Positions 18,806 to 26,917 of a DNA stretch of 29,785 nucleotides are shown piece by piece. The translations under genes were made by a program, and so were the position numbers. The notes under the pieces were generated by a model. It was not told the DNA's origin, made no database searches, and worked only from the letters and a program-made list of their open reading frames with translations. Each line of letters begins with the position of its first letter. Position 1 is the stretch's first letter. The DNA lies in NCBI GenBank assembly GCA_913061245.1, contig CAJXTO010000004.1, positions 1 through 29,785 on the forward strand. Reading direction: 5' to 3'. Source of the stretch: an uncultured Oceanospirillales bacterium (lineage in GTDB: Bacteria > Pseudomonadota > Gammaproteobacteria > Pseudomonadales > Litorivicinaceae).

Positions 18806-19923
18806 CGAATCACTTCCACACGGCTTAATCGCCCATCGAGCAACTGAACAAGCACGCCATTGTCAATCGCGACTGGAGCAACTTTTCCTTTATCGCCACC
18901 GACATCAATACGGCCAATGATCGACCCATTGGCTGGGTCCAAGAGATGCAACTCTCCTTCAAGATCGATCACGCCTATCGAGTCAGCAATGACAACTGGA
19001 GGACTTAATTCTCGATATTTAAGCGCTTCAGTGGTCCACAACGATTCACCCGACTGCGCGCTGTAGGCTGATATTGTTCCGTTGGTCTCAACGACAGTCA
19101 CTGCGTTAAAGGCGAGTAGCGCGCCTGGGTAGGCGTCGGAGTCTACACTCCAGATCAACTGACCGTTCCGCGCATCCAAAAGACTCACTTGTCCGTTACG
19201 GGTCGCAGTTGCAACAAGGTTGTTGCGCACCGAAGGTGCACCTTTTGAGTCAACAATCCGCTCGAGCGGGCTTCGGCCACGCGAAACCGCCACTTGGCGC
19301 TCCCATAAAATGCGCCCAGTCGCAGCTTGATAACTGACTATCCGACCGGACTCCCACAAGACAAAAAGTACATCACCGGCAAGCGTCATCGGCGCACCAC
19401 CACGGATACCGACTCCACTCTCTTGTGCTTCTTCAAACCACACTGTCTCACCGGTTGATGCATTGAAGGCGAGCAACTGACCAATCTGAGTTTTCACAAA
19501 CACCAGTGAATCTGTCGCGACCGGAGGTACCGTCGAATTACTCGGAAGTGCCACTTCGAAAAGCACATCACCTGTCTCTCGAGACAACGCGACTAGAGCC
19601 GCGTCTGCGGTTGCAACATACACCGCCGAACTGTTGAGAGCGGCTCCACCGACGATCGATCGATCGATATCGACATCCCACAACTCATCCAACGCTGGAT
19701 TTAGCAAATACACATCACCCCCGGCGGATGCAGCAGCGATCACATCGCCATCAACTGCAGGACTCAACCCGGTTTGATCACCACCGCCGAGAGACGTTGA
19801 TTCAACATCATCAAGCTCGACAAGCTCGGTAATTCGCTCAAGGGGAGTTGGATCGGGCTTTTCAGGAGCGCTCGAGCACCCAGCCAGTGCAAGTACAACG
19901 CCCAAACTCAACAAACGATGCAT
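18802..19923 (-). CDS. bamB: Outer membrane assembly lipoprotein BamB
   Basis: BamB is a lipoprotein of the BAM complex that folds beta-barrel proteins into the outer membrane. At 373 residues it starts with a signal peptide and lipobox LALAGC (lipidated C16). It then carries repeated PQQ/WD-like blades with the recurring pattern 'G..W......Y..P' and 'L.ALDA..G..LW' variants, as expected for an eight-bladed propeller. Its ATG shares one base with the yfgM stop (TAATG), with GAGG seven bases upstream. The order yfgM-bamB-der is the same as in E. coli. Confidence 0.96.
   Translation of the reverse strand: MHRLLSLGVVLALAGCSSAPEKPDPTPLERITELVELDDVESTSLGGGDQTGLSPAVDGDVIAAASAGGDVYLLNPALDELWDVDIDRSIVGGAALNSSAVYVATADAALVALSRETGDVLFEVALPSNSTVPPVATDSLVFVKTQIGQLLAFNASTGETVWFEEAQESGVGIRGGAPMTLAGDVLFVLWESGRIVSYQAATGRILWERQVAVSRGRSPLERIVDSKGAPSVRNNLVATATRNGQVSLLDARNGQLIWSVDSDAYPGALLAFNAVTVVETNGTISAYSAQSGESLWTTEALKYRELSPPVVIADSIGVIDLEGELHLLDPANGSIIGRIDVGGDKGKVAPVAIDNGVLVQLLDGRLSRVEVIR
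19654..19668. repeat. Short (GATC)3 tandem run inside bamB
   Basis: GATCGATCGATCGAT contains three consecutive GATC sites plus a partial fourth unit, within the coding sequence for a DIDRSIVG segment of BamB. GATC is the Dam methylase target if the organism has Dam. The tract is too short to be strongly prone to slippage. Confidence 0.8.
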
Positions 19924-20585
19924 TAGGAACCCTCAGGTAATGCAGATAATTTTAGATCGACGACAGCGGTGTTTAACCCCGCTTCGGTCAGCGAGGCTTG
20001 AGCTTTCAAATACGCATCACGCGCCTCAAGCGGTTTCTCTAAAGCGACCAGAATATCGCCTTCCAGTTCACTACGAGAGCCTTTAAAGAACTCGGCTGAC
20101 ATTGAACGCACGCGACTCAGCGCCGCATCACCTTGGCCAAGTTCGAGCTCAAGCCGCGCTAAACGAAGTGACGCCATTGCTTTTAATTCTGGTAACTCAA
20201 GTTCAGCTTCTGCATACGTTAGCTGACTCACTGCCAAATCAAAATCACCACGCTCGACTGCTTGCGCAGCAACAATCCCTGCACCCAGTGCCGCATAGTT
20301 ACTACCAGCGTGTGACTGTCGAAGACCGTCAGCAACTGTGAGTAAACGCTCATAATCTGCATCCGTATCTTGCTCGGAAAAATTGACAGCAGACAGCTCA
20401 ATCAGTTCTTGATATCGACCTGCAGCATCTGACTGCTGATTGATTTGATATTGCTGCCATTGCTGATATCCAAGAACTGACCCAACACCAACTGCAATCG
20501 CAATCAATAAACCAAGACCATTTTGAGCAAGCCAGCGTTTGAGGGCTTCACCCTGTTCTTCATCGGTCTTTAAATAATCCATCAT
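19923..20585 (-). CDS. yfgM: YfgM-type periplasmic TPR membrane protein
   Basis: A 220-residue protein with a short cytoplasmic N-terminus, one membrane anchor (about residues 23-41) and a periplasmic region of TPR-like helices. E. coli YfgM (UPF0070/AncI) binds SecYEG and PpiD and has been tied to periplasmic chaperone traffic and RcsB stability. The opening MMDYLKTDEEQGEALKRW is typical of the family. The first ATG overlaps the hisS stop (ATGA); the second ATG, one codon later, could also serve. It precedes bamB, linking it by context to outer-membrane protein biogenesis. Confidence 0.9.
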   Translation of the reverse strand: MMDYLKTDEEQGEALKRWLAQNGLGLLIAIAVGVGSVLGYQQWQQYQINQQSDAAGRYQELIELSAVNFSEQDTDADYERLLTVADGLRQSHAGSNYAALGAGIVAAQAVERGDFDLAVSQLTYAEAELELPELKAMASLRLARLELELGQGDAALSRVRSMSAEFFKGSRSELEGDILVALEKPLEARDAYLKAQASLTEAGLNTAVVDLKLSALPEGS

Positions 20586-21856
20586 GCATCCTTTAATTCT
20601 GAAATTCGGTGAAGCAGTTCAGCCTCGGTCAATGTTTCTTGGTCTCCACCACGCAGTGGCTTATAGACAATGTGGCCACTCTCAAGTTCCATTTGCCCGA
20701 TAATTATGCCGATTTCAGCTCCTGACTTATCCGCCTTTTTCAACTGACTTTTCAGGCTGCCGCCACCGATGTGGGTCATGACGCGAAGGGTAGGAAACTG
20801 AGATCTAAGATCGCGCGCCAATCGTCGAATAGTAGACTCACACTCAACCTGTTGTGGCATTAAATATACATCGGCTTGGGTCTGATAGGCATCAGGAATC
20901 ACGTTCAGAGATTCCATCAAAAGAACCACACGCTCCATTCCTAACGCAAATCCAACACCAGGAGTTGGTCGTCCACCAAGATGCTCGACCAGCCCATCGT
21001 AGCGACCACCACCACAAATGGTCCCTTGTGCACCGAGGGCTTGGGTGGTCCATTCAAAAACAGTGCGTCCGTAATAGTCGAGACCGCGTACTAGGCGTGG
21101 ATTGATACGAAAATCAATTCCCGCCTCTTCAAGAGCACGAGTTAATACCGTGAAGTGTTCACGATCATCGTCTGTTAAATAATCCATTAACGATGGTGCA
21201 TCACTCAAGAGTGCCTGTGTCGATTCATTTTTTGAATCCAGAATCCTCAACGGACTCCGCTCAAGGCGCGACTGGCTGTCCTCGTCTAACTGATCTTTTC
21301 GCGCCGACAGAAAATCAACAAGTGCATCACGGTAGTGGGCTCGCGCTTCGGGCGATCCAATTGAATTGAGTTCAAGTGTCACTGAATCACGGATCCGCAA
21401 CTGTTTCCATAACTGATCAGTCATTTCGATCAGTTCCGCATCCATCAATGCATCAGCGATGCCAAAACACTCCACGCCAATTTGGTGGAACTGTCGATAC
21501 CGGCCTTTCTGTGGCCTCTCATGTCGAAAAGCAGGCCCTTGGTACCATAGACGCTGTGTTTGGTTATGCAGGAGACCGTGTTCAATGGCAGCCCGCACAA
21601 CACCCGCAGTGAGCTCTGGCCGCAGGGTTAAGCTGTCGCCCGATCGGTCTTCAAAGGTATACATCTCTTTTTCGACGATGTCGGTGACATCACCAATTGA
21701 TCGAGCAAATAAAGCGGTATCTTCGACGATTGGGGTGCGTATCTGCGTCAAACCATGCGCATTAAAAATGCGTTGCGCTTGCTGTTCGAGGTAGCGCCAT
21801 GCGCCAGCCTGTTCGGGGAGAATATCTGGCATTCCCCGTACTGATTGAATCGCCAT
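20582..21856 (-). CDS. hisS: Histidine--tRNA ligase
   Basis: A class II aminoacyl-tRNA synthetase that charges tRNA-His. At 424 residues it is standard. The N-terminus has the QSVRGMPDILPEQ opening, class II motif 2 is seen in the TLRPELTAGVVRA region, and the two histidine-specific stretches are present (GLDYYGRTVFEW and the GGGRYDGL loop). A C-terminal anticodon-binding domain follows. Its ATG shares one base with the ispG stop (TAATG). The ispG-hisS-yfgM-bamB-der order matches E. coli and pseudomonads. Confidence 0.98.
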   Translation of the reverse strand: MAIQSVRGMPDILPEQAGAWRYLEQQAQRIFNAHGLTQIRTPIVEDTALFARSIGDVTDIVEKEMYTFEDRSGDSLTLRPELTAGVVRAAIEHGLLHNQTQRLWYQGPAFRHERPQKGRYRQFHQIGVECFGIADALMDAELIEMTDQLWKQLRIRDSVTLELNSIGSPEARAHYRDALVDFLSARKDQLDEDSQSRLERSPLRILDSKNESTQALLSDAPSLMDYLTDDDREHFTVLTRALEEAGIDFRINPRLVRGLDYYGRTVFEWTTQALGAQGTICGGGRYDGLVEHLGGRPTPGVGFALGMERVVLLMESLNVIPDAYQTQADVYLMPQQVECESTIRRLARDLRSQFPTLRVMTHIGGGSLKSQLKKADKSGAEIGIIIGQMELESGHIVYKPLRGGDQETLTEAELLHRISELKDA

Positions 21857-22980
21857 TAGTGTGTATCCGTTGAATGCGCGATCAGATCAGCGCGCGCATG
21901 TTCTTTAATCTCAGCCTGCTGCCGAATCATCGACTCAAGTTCGTCGAGAAAATCTGAACCCGGAAGTCGTGCCGCCGGTTTGCCATCAATAAATAGCGCG
22001 AGACTCTCAGGATTTCCGCCAGTGAATCCCAAATCGGCTTCTTTCGCCTCTCCAGGACCATTAACAACACACCCAATGACAGCAACATTAAGCGGTGTTT
22101 TCACATCTTCAAGCCGCGCCTCAAGCTGATTCATAGTTCCAATGACATCGAACGTTTGGCGTGAACAGCTCGGACACGCGATGAAGTTGATACCCCGCGA
22201 ACGCAACCGAAGTGAACGCAACAAATCGAATCCGACTTTCACTTCCTCGACCGGATCCGCAGCAAGAGAAATACGCAACGTGTCGCCAATTCCATCCATC
22301 AGCAACATACCAAGGCCTGCTGCGGACTTCACAGTCCCACTCCGAAGACCACCGGCTTCTGTAATTCCCAAATGAAGGGGTTGCTCGATTTGATTCGCAA
22401 TCTTTCGGTATGCAGCGACAGTCATGAAGATTTCGCTCGCTTTCAGACTGACTTTAAATTCCTGAAAATCCAAGCGATCGAGGATATCGATATGACGCAT
22501 CGCCGATTCAACGAGCGCATCGGGTGTTGGCTCGCCGTACTTTTTCTGCAAATCTTTTTCCAGTGATCCCGCGTTGACTCCGATACGGATCGGAACACCA
22601 TGATCACGGCATGATGAGACGACTGCTCGAACTCGATCTTCTCGACCAATATTCCCTGGGTTGATACGCAAACAATCAACGCCAAGCTCAATCACTTTCA
22701 GTGCAATTTTGTGATCAAAGTGGATATCAGCAACCAGTGGCACCGCAACCTTCGAGCGAATTTCGCCAAATGCATCGGCGGCTTCCATTGTCGGCACAGA
22801 CACACGAACAAGATCAGCGCCTGCATCAACGATAGCTTCGATTTGCGCCACTGTTGCACCAACATCGCATGTATTGGTGTTGGTCATTGATTGCACAGCG
22901 ATCGGGGCATCGCCTCCGATTGCTACAGAACCAACGTGAATTTGACGGGATTGACGGCGCTTAATCGGCGATTCGATCAA
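21856..22980 (-). CDS. ispG: (E)-4-hydroxy-3-methylbut-2-enyl-diphosphate synthase
   Basis: IspG carries out the sixth step of the MEP isoprenoid pathway, converting MEcPP to HMBPP with a 4Fe-4S cluster. At 374 residues it is the short (bacterial two-domain) form. The cluster cysteines are in the ACPSCSRQ motif and the GCVVNGPGEA motif. The N-terminus (SPIKRRQSRQIHVG, then AVQSMTNT) matches the pseudomonad protein closely. The start appears to be TTG, overlapping the rodZ stop as TTGA, with AGGAG ten bases upstream. The protein depends on iron-sulfur assembly, which makes the reduced isc cluster nearby notable. Confidence 0.97.
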   Translation of the reverse strand: MIESPIKRRQSRQIHVGSVAIGGDAPIAVQSMTNTNTCDVGATVAQIEAIVDAGADLVRVSVPTMEAADAFGEIRSKVAVPLVADIHFDHKIALKVIELGVDCLRINPGNIGREDRVRAVVSSCRDHGVPIRIGVNAGSLEKDLQKKYGEPTPDALVESAMRHIDILDRLDFQEFKVSLKASEIFMTVAAYRKIANQIEQPLHLGITEAGGLRSGTVKSAAGLGMLLMDGIGDTLRISLAADPVEEVKVGFDLLRSLRLRSRGINFIACPSCSRQTFDVIGTMNQLEARLEDVKTPLNVAVIGCVVNGPGEAKEADLGFTGGNPESLALFIDGKPAARLPGSDFLDELESMIRQQAEIKEHARADLIAHSTDTH

Positions 22981-24245
22981 TTCGTCTCGGCTCCTAGCGT
23001 AATCCGAGCGACGTCTTGGTACGCCTTCTTTTTCAGGTCCTGCGTCTCACCATTAAAGGTGACTGTACTCAAACTCACAGCACCGACCAAGACTTCAACT
23101 GGCCCGTACGTATCAAGATTAACGTCTTTTTCAGGCGTCATCAGGTCAGCCAGTATGAGACGACCTCTTGCATCACGAACCTCGACCCAAGACTCACCCG
23201 TAAACTCAATCTGTAAAAGCCCGCGCGCGCCCATGGCAAGTTGATCTGCAGATGGGCCGGTCACAGTTTCTGATAGCACCCGCAATCCGTCATCTTGACC
23301 TGGACTCACTTGAGTCGTCTGAACGGGCTCAGTTGGCGCTGGTGCGAGACCACTTGCCTCAGCGATCACACGGCCGCCTTGGCTCAAATTACCAGAGGAC
23401 ACAACAACCGGCTGCCTCTCTTCAGGTGTCTCGACCTTTTCAGCAACAGGCTTTTCAACTTTTTTTGGCTCAACCTTTTTGACAACTTTTGGAGGCTCAG
23501 CCGGTTTAACAGGCTTCTTAGGCTCTGGCTGCTTTTCCACCTGAACAGGTTCCGCCTGAGCAACTTCCTCGACCTTTTCGACTTCAGCCAACTTAGGCTC
23601 TTCGGCAACTGGCGACTCAGCAGCGTCTTCCGCTAAGGCTGCTTGACCCTCTTGAGATCCGGCAGAAGCTGTCTCAGCACTCTCCTCATCACCTGCAATC
23701 ACAGTCTCGCTTGTGTTTTGGTCCGCTGTTGTATCGTCGCCGGATTCTGGGGTGGTCGGTAGCGGCAGATCAGATGGCTCATTTTGAGGCAAGACCACTG
23801 CGACTTCAGGCTCTGGTTCGTCAGAATCCAAATATGAGATCACAGCACCAGCAGCAATTAATACAACCACGACAGCCGCAGCGGCAATCATCGTGCTCTG
23901 ACTTGGCCCAGAAGATGGCTCTTGGACTCCAACACTGGCAGTCGATGTGCTTTGAACTGGCTCACCGGACTGCTCAGCTTTCCAGCGGTCGAATGGTTCA
24001 ACGACGTCTGATTCGTTCACTCCAAGCTTCTTCGCGTAGAGTTTCAAATACCCGCGGACGAAACTTAACCCTGCAAGTTCAGAATAGTCGTCAGACTCGA
24101 TTCCACGAATGACTTGTTTTGTTAGGTTCGAGATCGCTGACATCTCATCAATTGTCAGCCCCTTATCTTCCCGCGCTTGTCTCAAAAGAGACCCTGGTAA
24201 TCCGGTTGATGGATTTACAGTTGTTTCAGTGTTTTCTGTCGACAT
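22977..24245 (-). CDS. rodZ: Cytoskeletal protein RodZ
   Basis: RodZ links MreB filaments to the wall-synthesis machinery and sets rod shape. With the ATG at 24245 it has 422 residues. A helix-turn-helix domain (about 15-90, LRQAREDKGLTIDEM then FVRGYLKLYAKKLG) leads into one membrane segment (119-139). A long acidic and then Lys/Pro/Val-rich periplasmic linker (about 140-300) leads to a C-terminal beta domain (about 335-422, DUF4115). An in-frame ATG at 24278 would add 11 atypical residues. Neither start has a good Shine-Dalgarno site, so the start is uncertain. The place between the pilF-like gene and ispG is conserved. Confidence 0.93.
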   Translation of the reverse strand: MSTENTETTVNPSTGLPGSLLRQAREDKGLTIDEMSAISNLTKQVIRGIESDDYSELAGLSFVRGYLKLYAKKLGVNESDVVEPFDRWKAEQSGEPVQSTSTASVGVQEPSSGPSQSTMIAAAAVVVVLIAAGAVISYLDSDEPEPEVAVVLPQNEPSDLPLPTTPESGDDTTADQNTSETVIAGDEESAETASAGSQEGQAALAEDAAESPVAEEPKLAEVEKVEEVAQAEPVQVEKQPEPKKPVKPAEPPKVVKKVEPKKVEKPVAEKVETPEERQPVVVSSGNLSQGGRVIAEASGLAPAPTEPVQTTQVSPGQDDGLRVLSETVTGPSADQLAMGARGLLQIEFTGESWVEVRDARGRLILADLMTPEKDVNLDTYGPVEVLVGAVSLSTVTFNGETQDLKKKAYQDVARITLGAETN

Positions 24246-24281
24246 ACAACTATTCTGAAGTGAGTACGAAAGAATCATACA

Positions 24282-24974
24282 TCAGAAGTTGTTTGGACCA
24301 AAATCCCGTCCAACAATCTTTAATTGATCTCGAATCCTCTGAAATTCTTTTTCGACTAGGAGGGCCTCTGGCGTCATCTTTTCGGTGATCGGTAGCGCTT
24401 GATACAAGAGCGCTGCTTGCTCGATGGAACCACGTTTCAGTTCGACCCGAATGCGTAATAATTGGATATCTAAATTTCCTGTTTTCATCTTGGTAAGCTT
24501 GGACAAATCGCGAGCTGCCGCATCGAGTTGCGCTGCATCGATCAATAATGAAGCCCGAATCCTGAGCGCATCATAGCGATTGACAAAATCAACTGACTCA
24601 CAGGCAACCGCAATCACTTTCAGTGCTTGATCAGGCGCTCCTGAGTCTTTCAAAAAATTTGCATAAGCCAAACTCACAGCTGGTGACCGCTGATCCAATT
24701 GCTCATATAACCGAGCCGCATGCGTCAAGTCTCCCTGACGAACCAGAATCTGTGCTCGTTTGAGCTGCACGGACTCAACGTGAGGAGCGATTGCCTCTGC
24801 TTGTATGACCAAAGGTAATGCTTGAGTCAAATCCCCTCGAGCAATGTGTGCATCCGCGAGATCAAGAAGTGGGCGAACACGAGTAAAGTCATCAGAAGTG
24901 CTTGTAGGAAAAATCTGACAACCACTGAGTAAGAACTGACAGAGGATGGTGCATAGAAACACCACCCGCCGCAT
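24282..24974 (-). CDS. TPR lipoprotein, PilF/PilW-like
   Basis: A 230-residue predicted lipoprotein with signal peptide and lipobox LLSGC (C19), followed by about five helical-pair repeats of TPR character (such as ARGDLTQALPL and RQGDLTHAARLYEQL). In pseudomonads the gene between rlmN and rodZ is pilF, the outer-membrane pilotin that helps the PilQ secretin multimerise in type IV pili. The sequence here is well diverged from what I recall of PilF, so the assignment is by position and architecture. The start is ATG at 24974, sharing one base with the rlmN stop; a TTG one codon upstream is less likely. FimV in the same window also points to type IV pili. Confidence 0.65.
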   Translation of the reverse strand: MRRVVFLCTILCQFLLSGCQIFPTSTSDDFTRVRPLLDLADAHIARGDLTQALPLVIQAEAIAPHVESVQLKRAQILVRQGDLTHAARLYEQLDQRSPAVSLAYANFLKDSGAPDQALKVIAVACESVDFVNRYDALRIRASLLIDAAQLDAAARDLSKLTKMKTGNLDIQLLRIRVELKRGSIEQAALLYQALPITEKMTPEALLVEKEFQRIRDQLKIVGRDFGPNNF

Positions 24975-26104
24975 CAATGCGTCACCTGTTCCGTAACGTC
25001 TTGCATTTGAATATAGCGAGCCGAGCGCTTGGTTTTATCAGCAACCTGTCCTGCCAACTGACCACAGGCTGCATCGATGTCATCACCGCGGGTTTTTCGC
25101 ACTGTCACAACATGACCATCATTCAAAAGAATCCGCTGGAATGCATAGATTCTGTTTCGAGAACTCACTTCGTATTGCGTGCCTGGGAAAGGATTGAATG
25201 GAATCAGGTTAATCTTGCACCGAACTGTCTTCGCAAGCTTCGACAGCTCACGGGCTTGATCATCTGAATCATTGACACCTTTCAGCATGGTGTATTCGAA
25301 GGTCACTGAACGGTTGTCACTCAAACCACCTAAGTAGTTCCTGATGCTCTCAAACAGCACATTGATCGGATATTTTCGATTAATTGGCACAAGCTCATCA
25401 CGGAGCGCATCATTTGGGGCATGCAGAGAGACAGCCAAAGCAACATCAGTCACCTTAGCCAGTTCATTTAGATTTGGAACCACGCCGGATGTAGACAAAG
25501 TGACTCGGCGCTTCGATAAACAGTAAGCCTGATCCTCAAGCATCAAACTCATCGCGTCGACCACAGGCTCAAAATTCAGCAAGGGCTCACCCATGCCCAT
25601 CATCACAACATTCGTCACAGCGCGTTTTTGAGAATCTTTAACGGGCAATCCAAACGATTTCGCAGCCAAAAATACTTGGCCGATGATTTCGGCAGCAGTC
25701 AGATTCTTATTGAAGCCCTGCTTGCCAGTCGAGCAGAAGCTGCAATCAAGCGAGCATCCAACTTGGGAAGACACGCACAACGTTCCACGGTCACCCTCTG
25801 GTATGTAAACTGTCTCAACCTTTGAACCACCGTCCACTTCCATCAGCCACTTGCGAGTTCCATCTTCGGAATCTCCCTGGAAAACCACTTGAGGTGGTCT
25901 GACTTCGGCGATTTCTTTGAGTCGATCTCTCAACGGCTTTGAGAGATTCGTCATTTGATCGAAGTCTGTGACGCCCTGCTGGTGAATCCACTTCACCATT
26001 TGCGCGCCGCGAAACTTCTTCTCACCGATTGAGAGGAAGAACTCTTCCATTTTTGGAAGGGTTAATCCAAGTAGGTTAACCCTCTCAACCGATGAATCAG
26101 TCAT
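24974..26104 (-). CDS. rlmN: Dual-specificity 23S rRNA/tRNA adenine-C2 methyltransferase
   Basis: A radical-SAM enzyme that methylates C2 of A2503 in 23S rRNA and A37 in some tRNAs. The cluster-binding CxxxCxxC motif is at C117, C121 and C124. The C-terminal methyl-carrier cysteine is C347 in the DIDAACGQL segment. The GMGEPLLN motif and the VSLHAPND segment are also present. At 376 residues it is of normal length. Its ATG directly follows the ndk stop with no gap (TAAATG) and no clear Shine-Dalgarno sequence, so translation is probably coupled to ndk. The ndk-rlmN order is common in gammaproteobacteria. Confidence 0.97.
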   Translation of the reverse strand: MTDSSVERVNLLGLTLPKMEEFFLSIGEKKFRGAQMVKWIHQQGVTDFDQMTNLSKPLRDRLKEIAEVRPPQVVFQGDSEDGTRKWLMEVDGGSKVETVYIPEGDRGTLCVSSQVGCSLDCSFCSTGKQGFNKNLTAAEIIGQVFLAAKSFGLPVKDSQKRAVTNVVMMGMGEPLLNFEPVVDAMSLMLEDQAYCLSKRRVTLSTSGVVPNLNELAKVTDVALAVSLHAPNDALRDELVPINRKYPINVLFESIRNYLGGLSDNRSVTFEYTMLKGVNDSDDQARELSKLAKTVRCKINLIPFNPFPGTQYEVSSRNRIYAFQRILLNDGHVVTVRKTRGDDIDAACGQLAGQVADKTKRSARYIQMQDVTEQVTH

Positions 26105-26530
26105 TTAGCGTGAGCAGATTTCAGACGCTTGGAAGAAATAAGCCACTTCTCGCGCAGCACTCTCAGGACTGTCTGAACCATGCACAGCATTCGCATCAAT
26201 GCTTTCAGCGAAATCAGCGCGGATCGTTCCTGCCGCTGCTTCTTTAGGATTTGTTGCACCCATTAATTCACGGTTCTTTGCAATCGCGTTCTCACCTTCT
26301 AGCACCTGAACAACGACAGGACCAGATGTCATGAAACCAACCAAATCAGCATAAAAAGGACGCTCTTTGTGCTCAGCATAGAAGCCACCGGCTAGCTCGT
26401 CGTCGAGCTGCAGCATTTTCATTGCAACAATTGTGAGACCCGCTGCTTCAAAACGGCTTTCGATTTGACCGATGACATTTTTTGCAACAGCATCAGGCTT
26501 GATAATAGATAGAGTACGTTCGATTGCCAC
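26105..26530 (-). CDS. ndk: Nucleoside diphosphate kinase
   Basis: Ndk moves the gamma phosphate between nucleoside triphosphates and diphosphates through a phosphohistidine. At 141 residues it has the standard single-domain size. The active-site histidine is H117 in the AVHGSDS motif, and the TLSIIKPDAV opening is typical. The start codon is GTG, with AAGGAG eight bases upstream. The 45-bp gap before it is one of the larger ones in this block and holds a candidate promoter, so ndk and rlmN may be partly independent of iscSA. Confidence 0.98.
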   Translation of the reverse strand: MAIERTLSIIKPDAVAKNVIGQIESRFEAAGLTIVAMKMLQLDDELAGGFYAEHKERPFYADLVGFMTSGPVVVQVLEGENAIAKNRELMGATNPKEAAAGTIRADFAESIDANAVHGSDSPESAAREVAYFFQASEICSR

Positions 26531-26574
26531 GACGGCTTCTCCTTAAAACTTGGTTCGGACTATTCCGGGCGCGG

Positions 26575-26604
26575 ATTATAGGGGAACAGAGGCCCCAACC
26601 GCAA
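26575..26604 (-). promoter_or_regulatory. Candidate promoter for ndk-rlmN
   Basis: On the minus strand a perfect TATAAT (26580-26575) overlaps the iscA stop codon, with TTGCGG (26604-26599, three of six consensus positions) 18 bp upstream. The predicted start point would leave a leader of roughly 35-40 nt before the ndk GTG and its ribosome binding site. The -10 is partly formed by the CTA-TAA end of iscA, so chance cannot be excluded. Confidence 0.4.
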
Positions 26605-26917
26605 AGCTCTCGCCACATCCGCACTCACTGACGACATTCGGGTTATCAAAACGCAAGGTCCGATTCACACCTTCGATCTTCAAATCCACCGTCGTCCCGG
26701 CAAGAAGTGGTTCAGAAATTGGATCCACAACAATAGTGAGCCCATCGACATCAATCAGGCGATCAGCATCTGTTGGCGCTTTGGCATAATCAATAACATA
26801 GGCATAACCAGAACAACCCGAAGTCTTCACACCTAACCGTATGGCTGTCGCATCTGTATTGCGCGCAAGCGCACCTTTTAAATGATCTACCGCCTCAGGC
26901 GTAACAACGAGATTCAT
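26576..26917 (-). CDS. iscA: A-type iron-sulfur carrier protein IscA
   Basis: A 113-residue HesB/IscA-family protein that carries iron or Fe-S clusters to target enzymes. The three conserved cysteines are C35 (KTSGCSGYAY), C99 and C101 (ECGCGES). The pattern is nearer to IscA than to ErpA or SufA, and its neighbour is iscS. The ATG overlaps the iscS stop as ATGA. A very strong ribosome binding site (TAAGGAG, six bases upstream) lies inside the last codons of iscS. Unlike the usual isc operon, no iscU precedes it and no hscB, hscA or fdx follows; ndk comes next. Confidence 0.93.
   Translation of the reverse strand: MNLVVTPEAVDHLKGALARNTDATAIRLGVKTSGCSGYAYVIDYAKAPTDADRLIDVDGLTIVVDPISEPLLAGTTVDLKIEGVNRTLRFDNPNVVSECGCGESFAVGASVPL

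Noticed and set aside
23252..24112. Several plus-strand open frames opposite rodZ
   Set aside because: They give low-complexity Leu/Arg/Gln-rich products with no family features and lie wholly within the rodZ linker and helix-turn-helix coding region.
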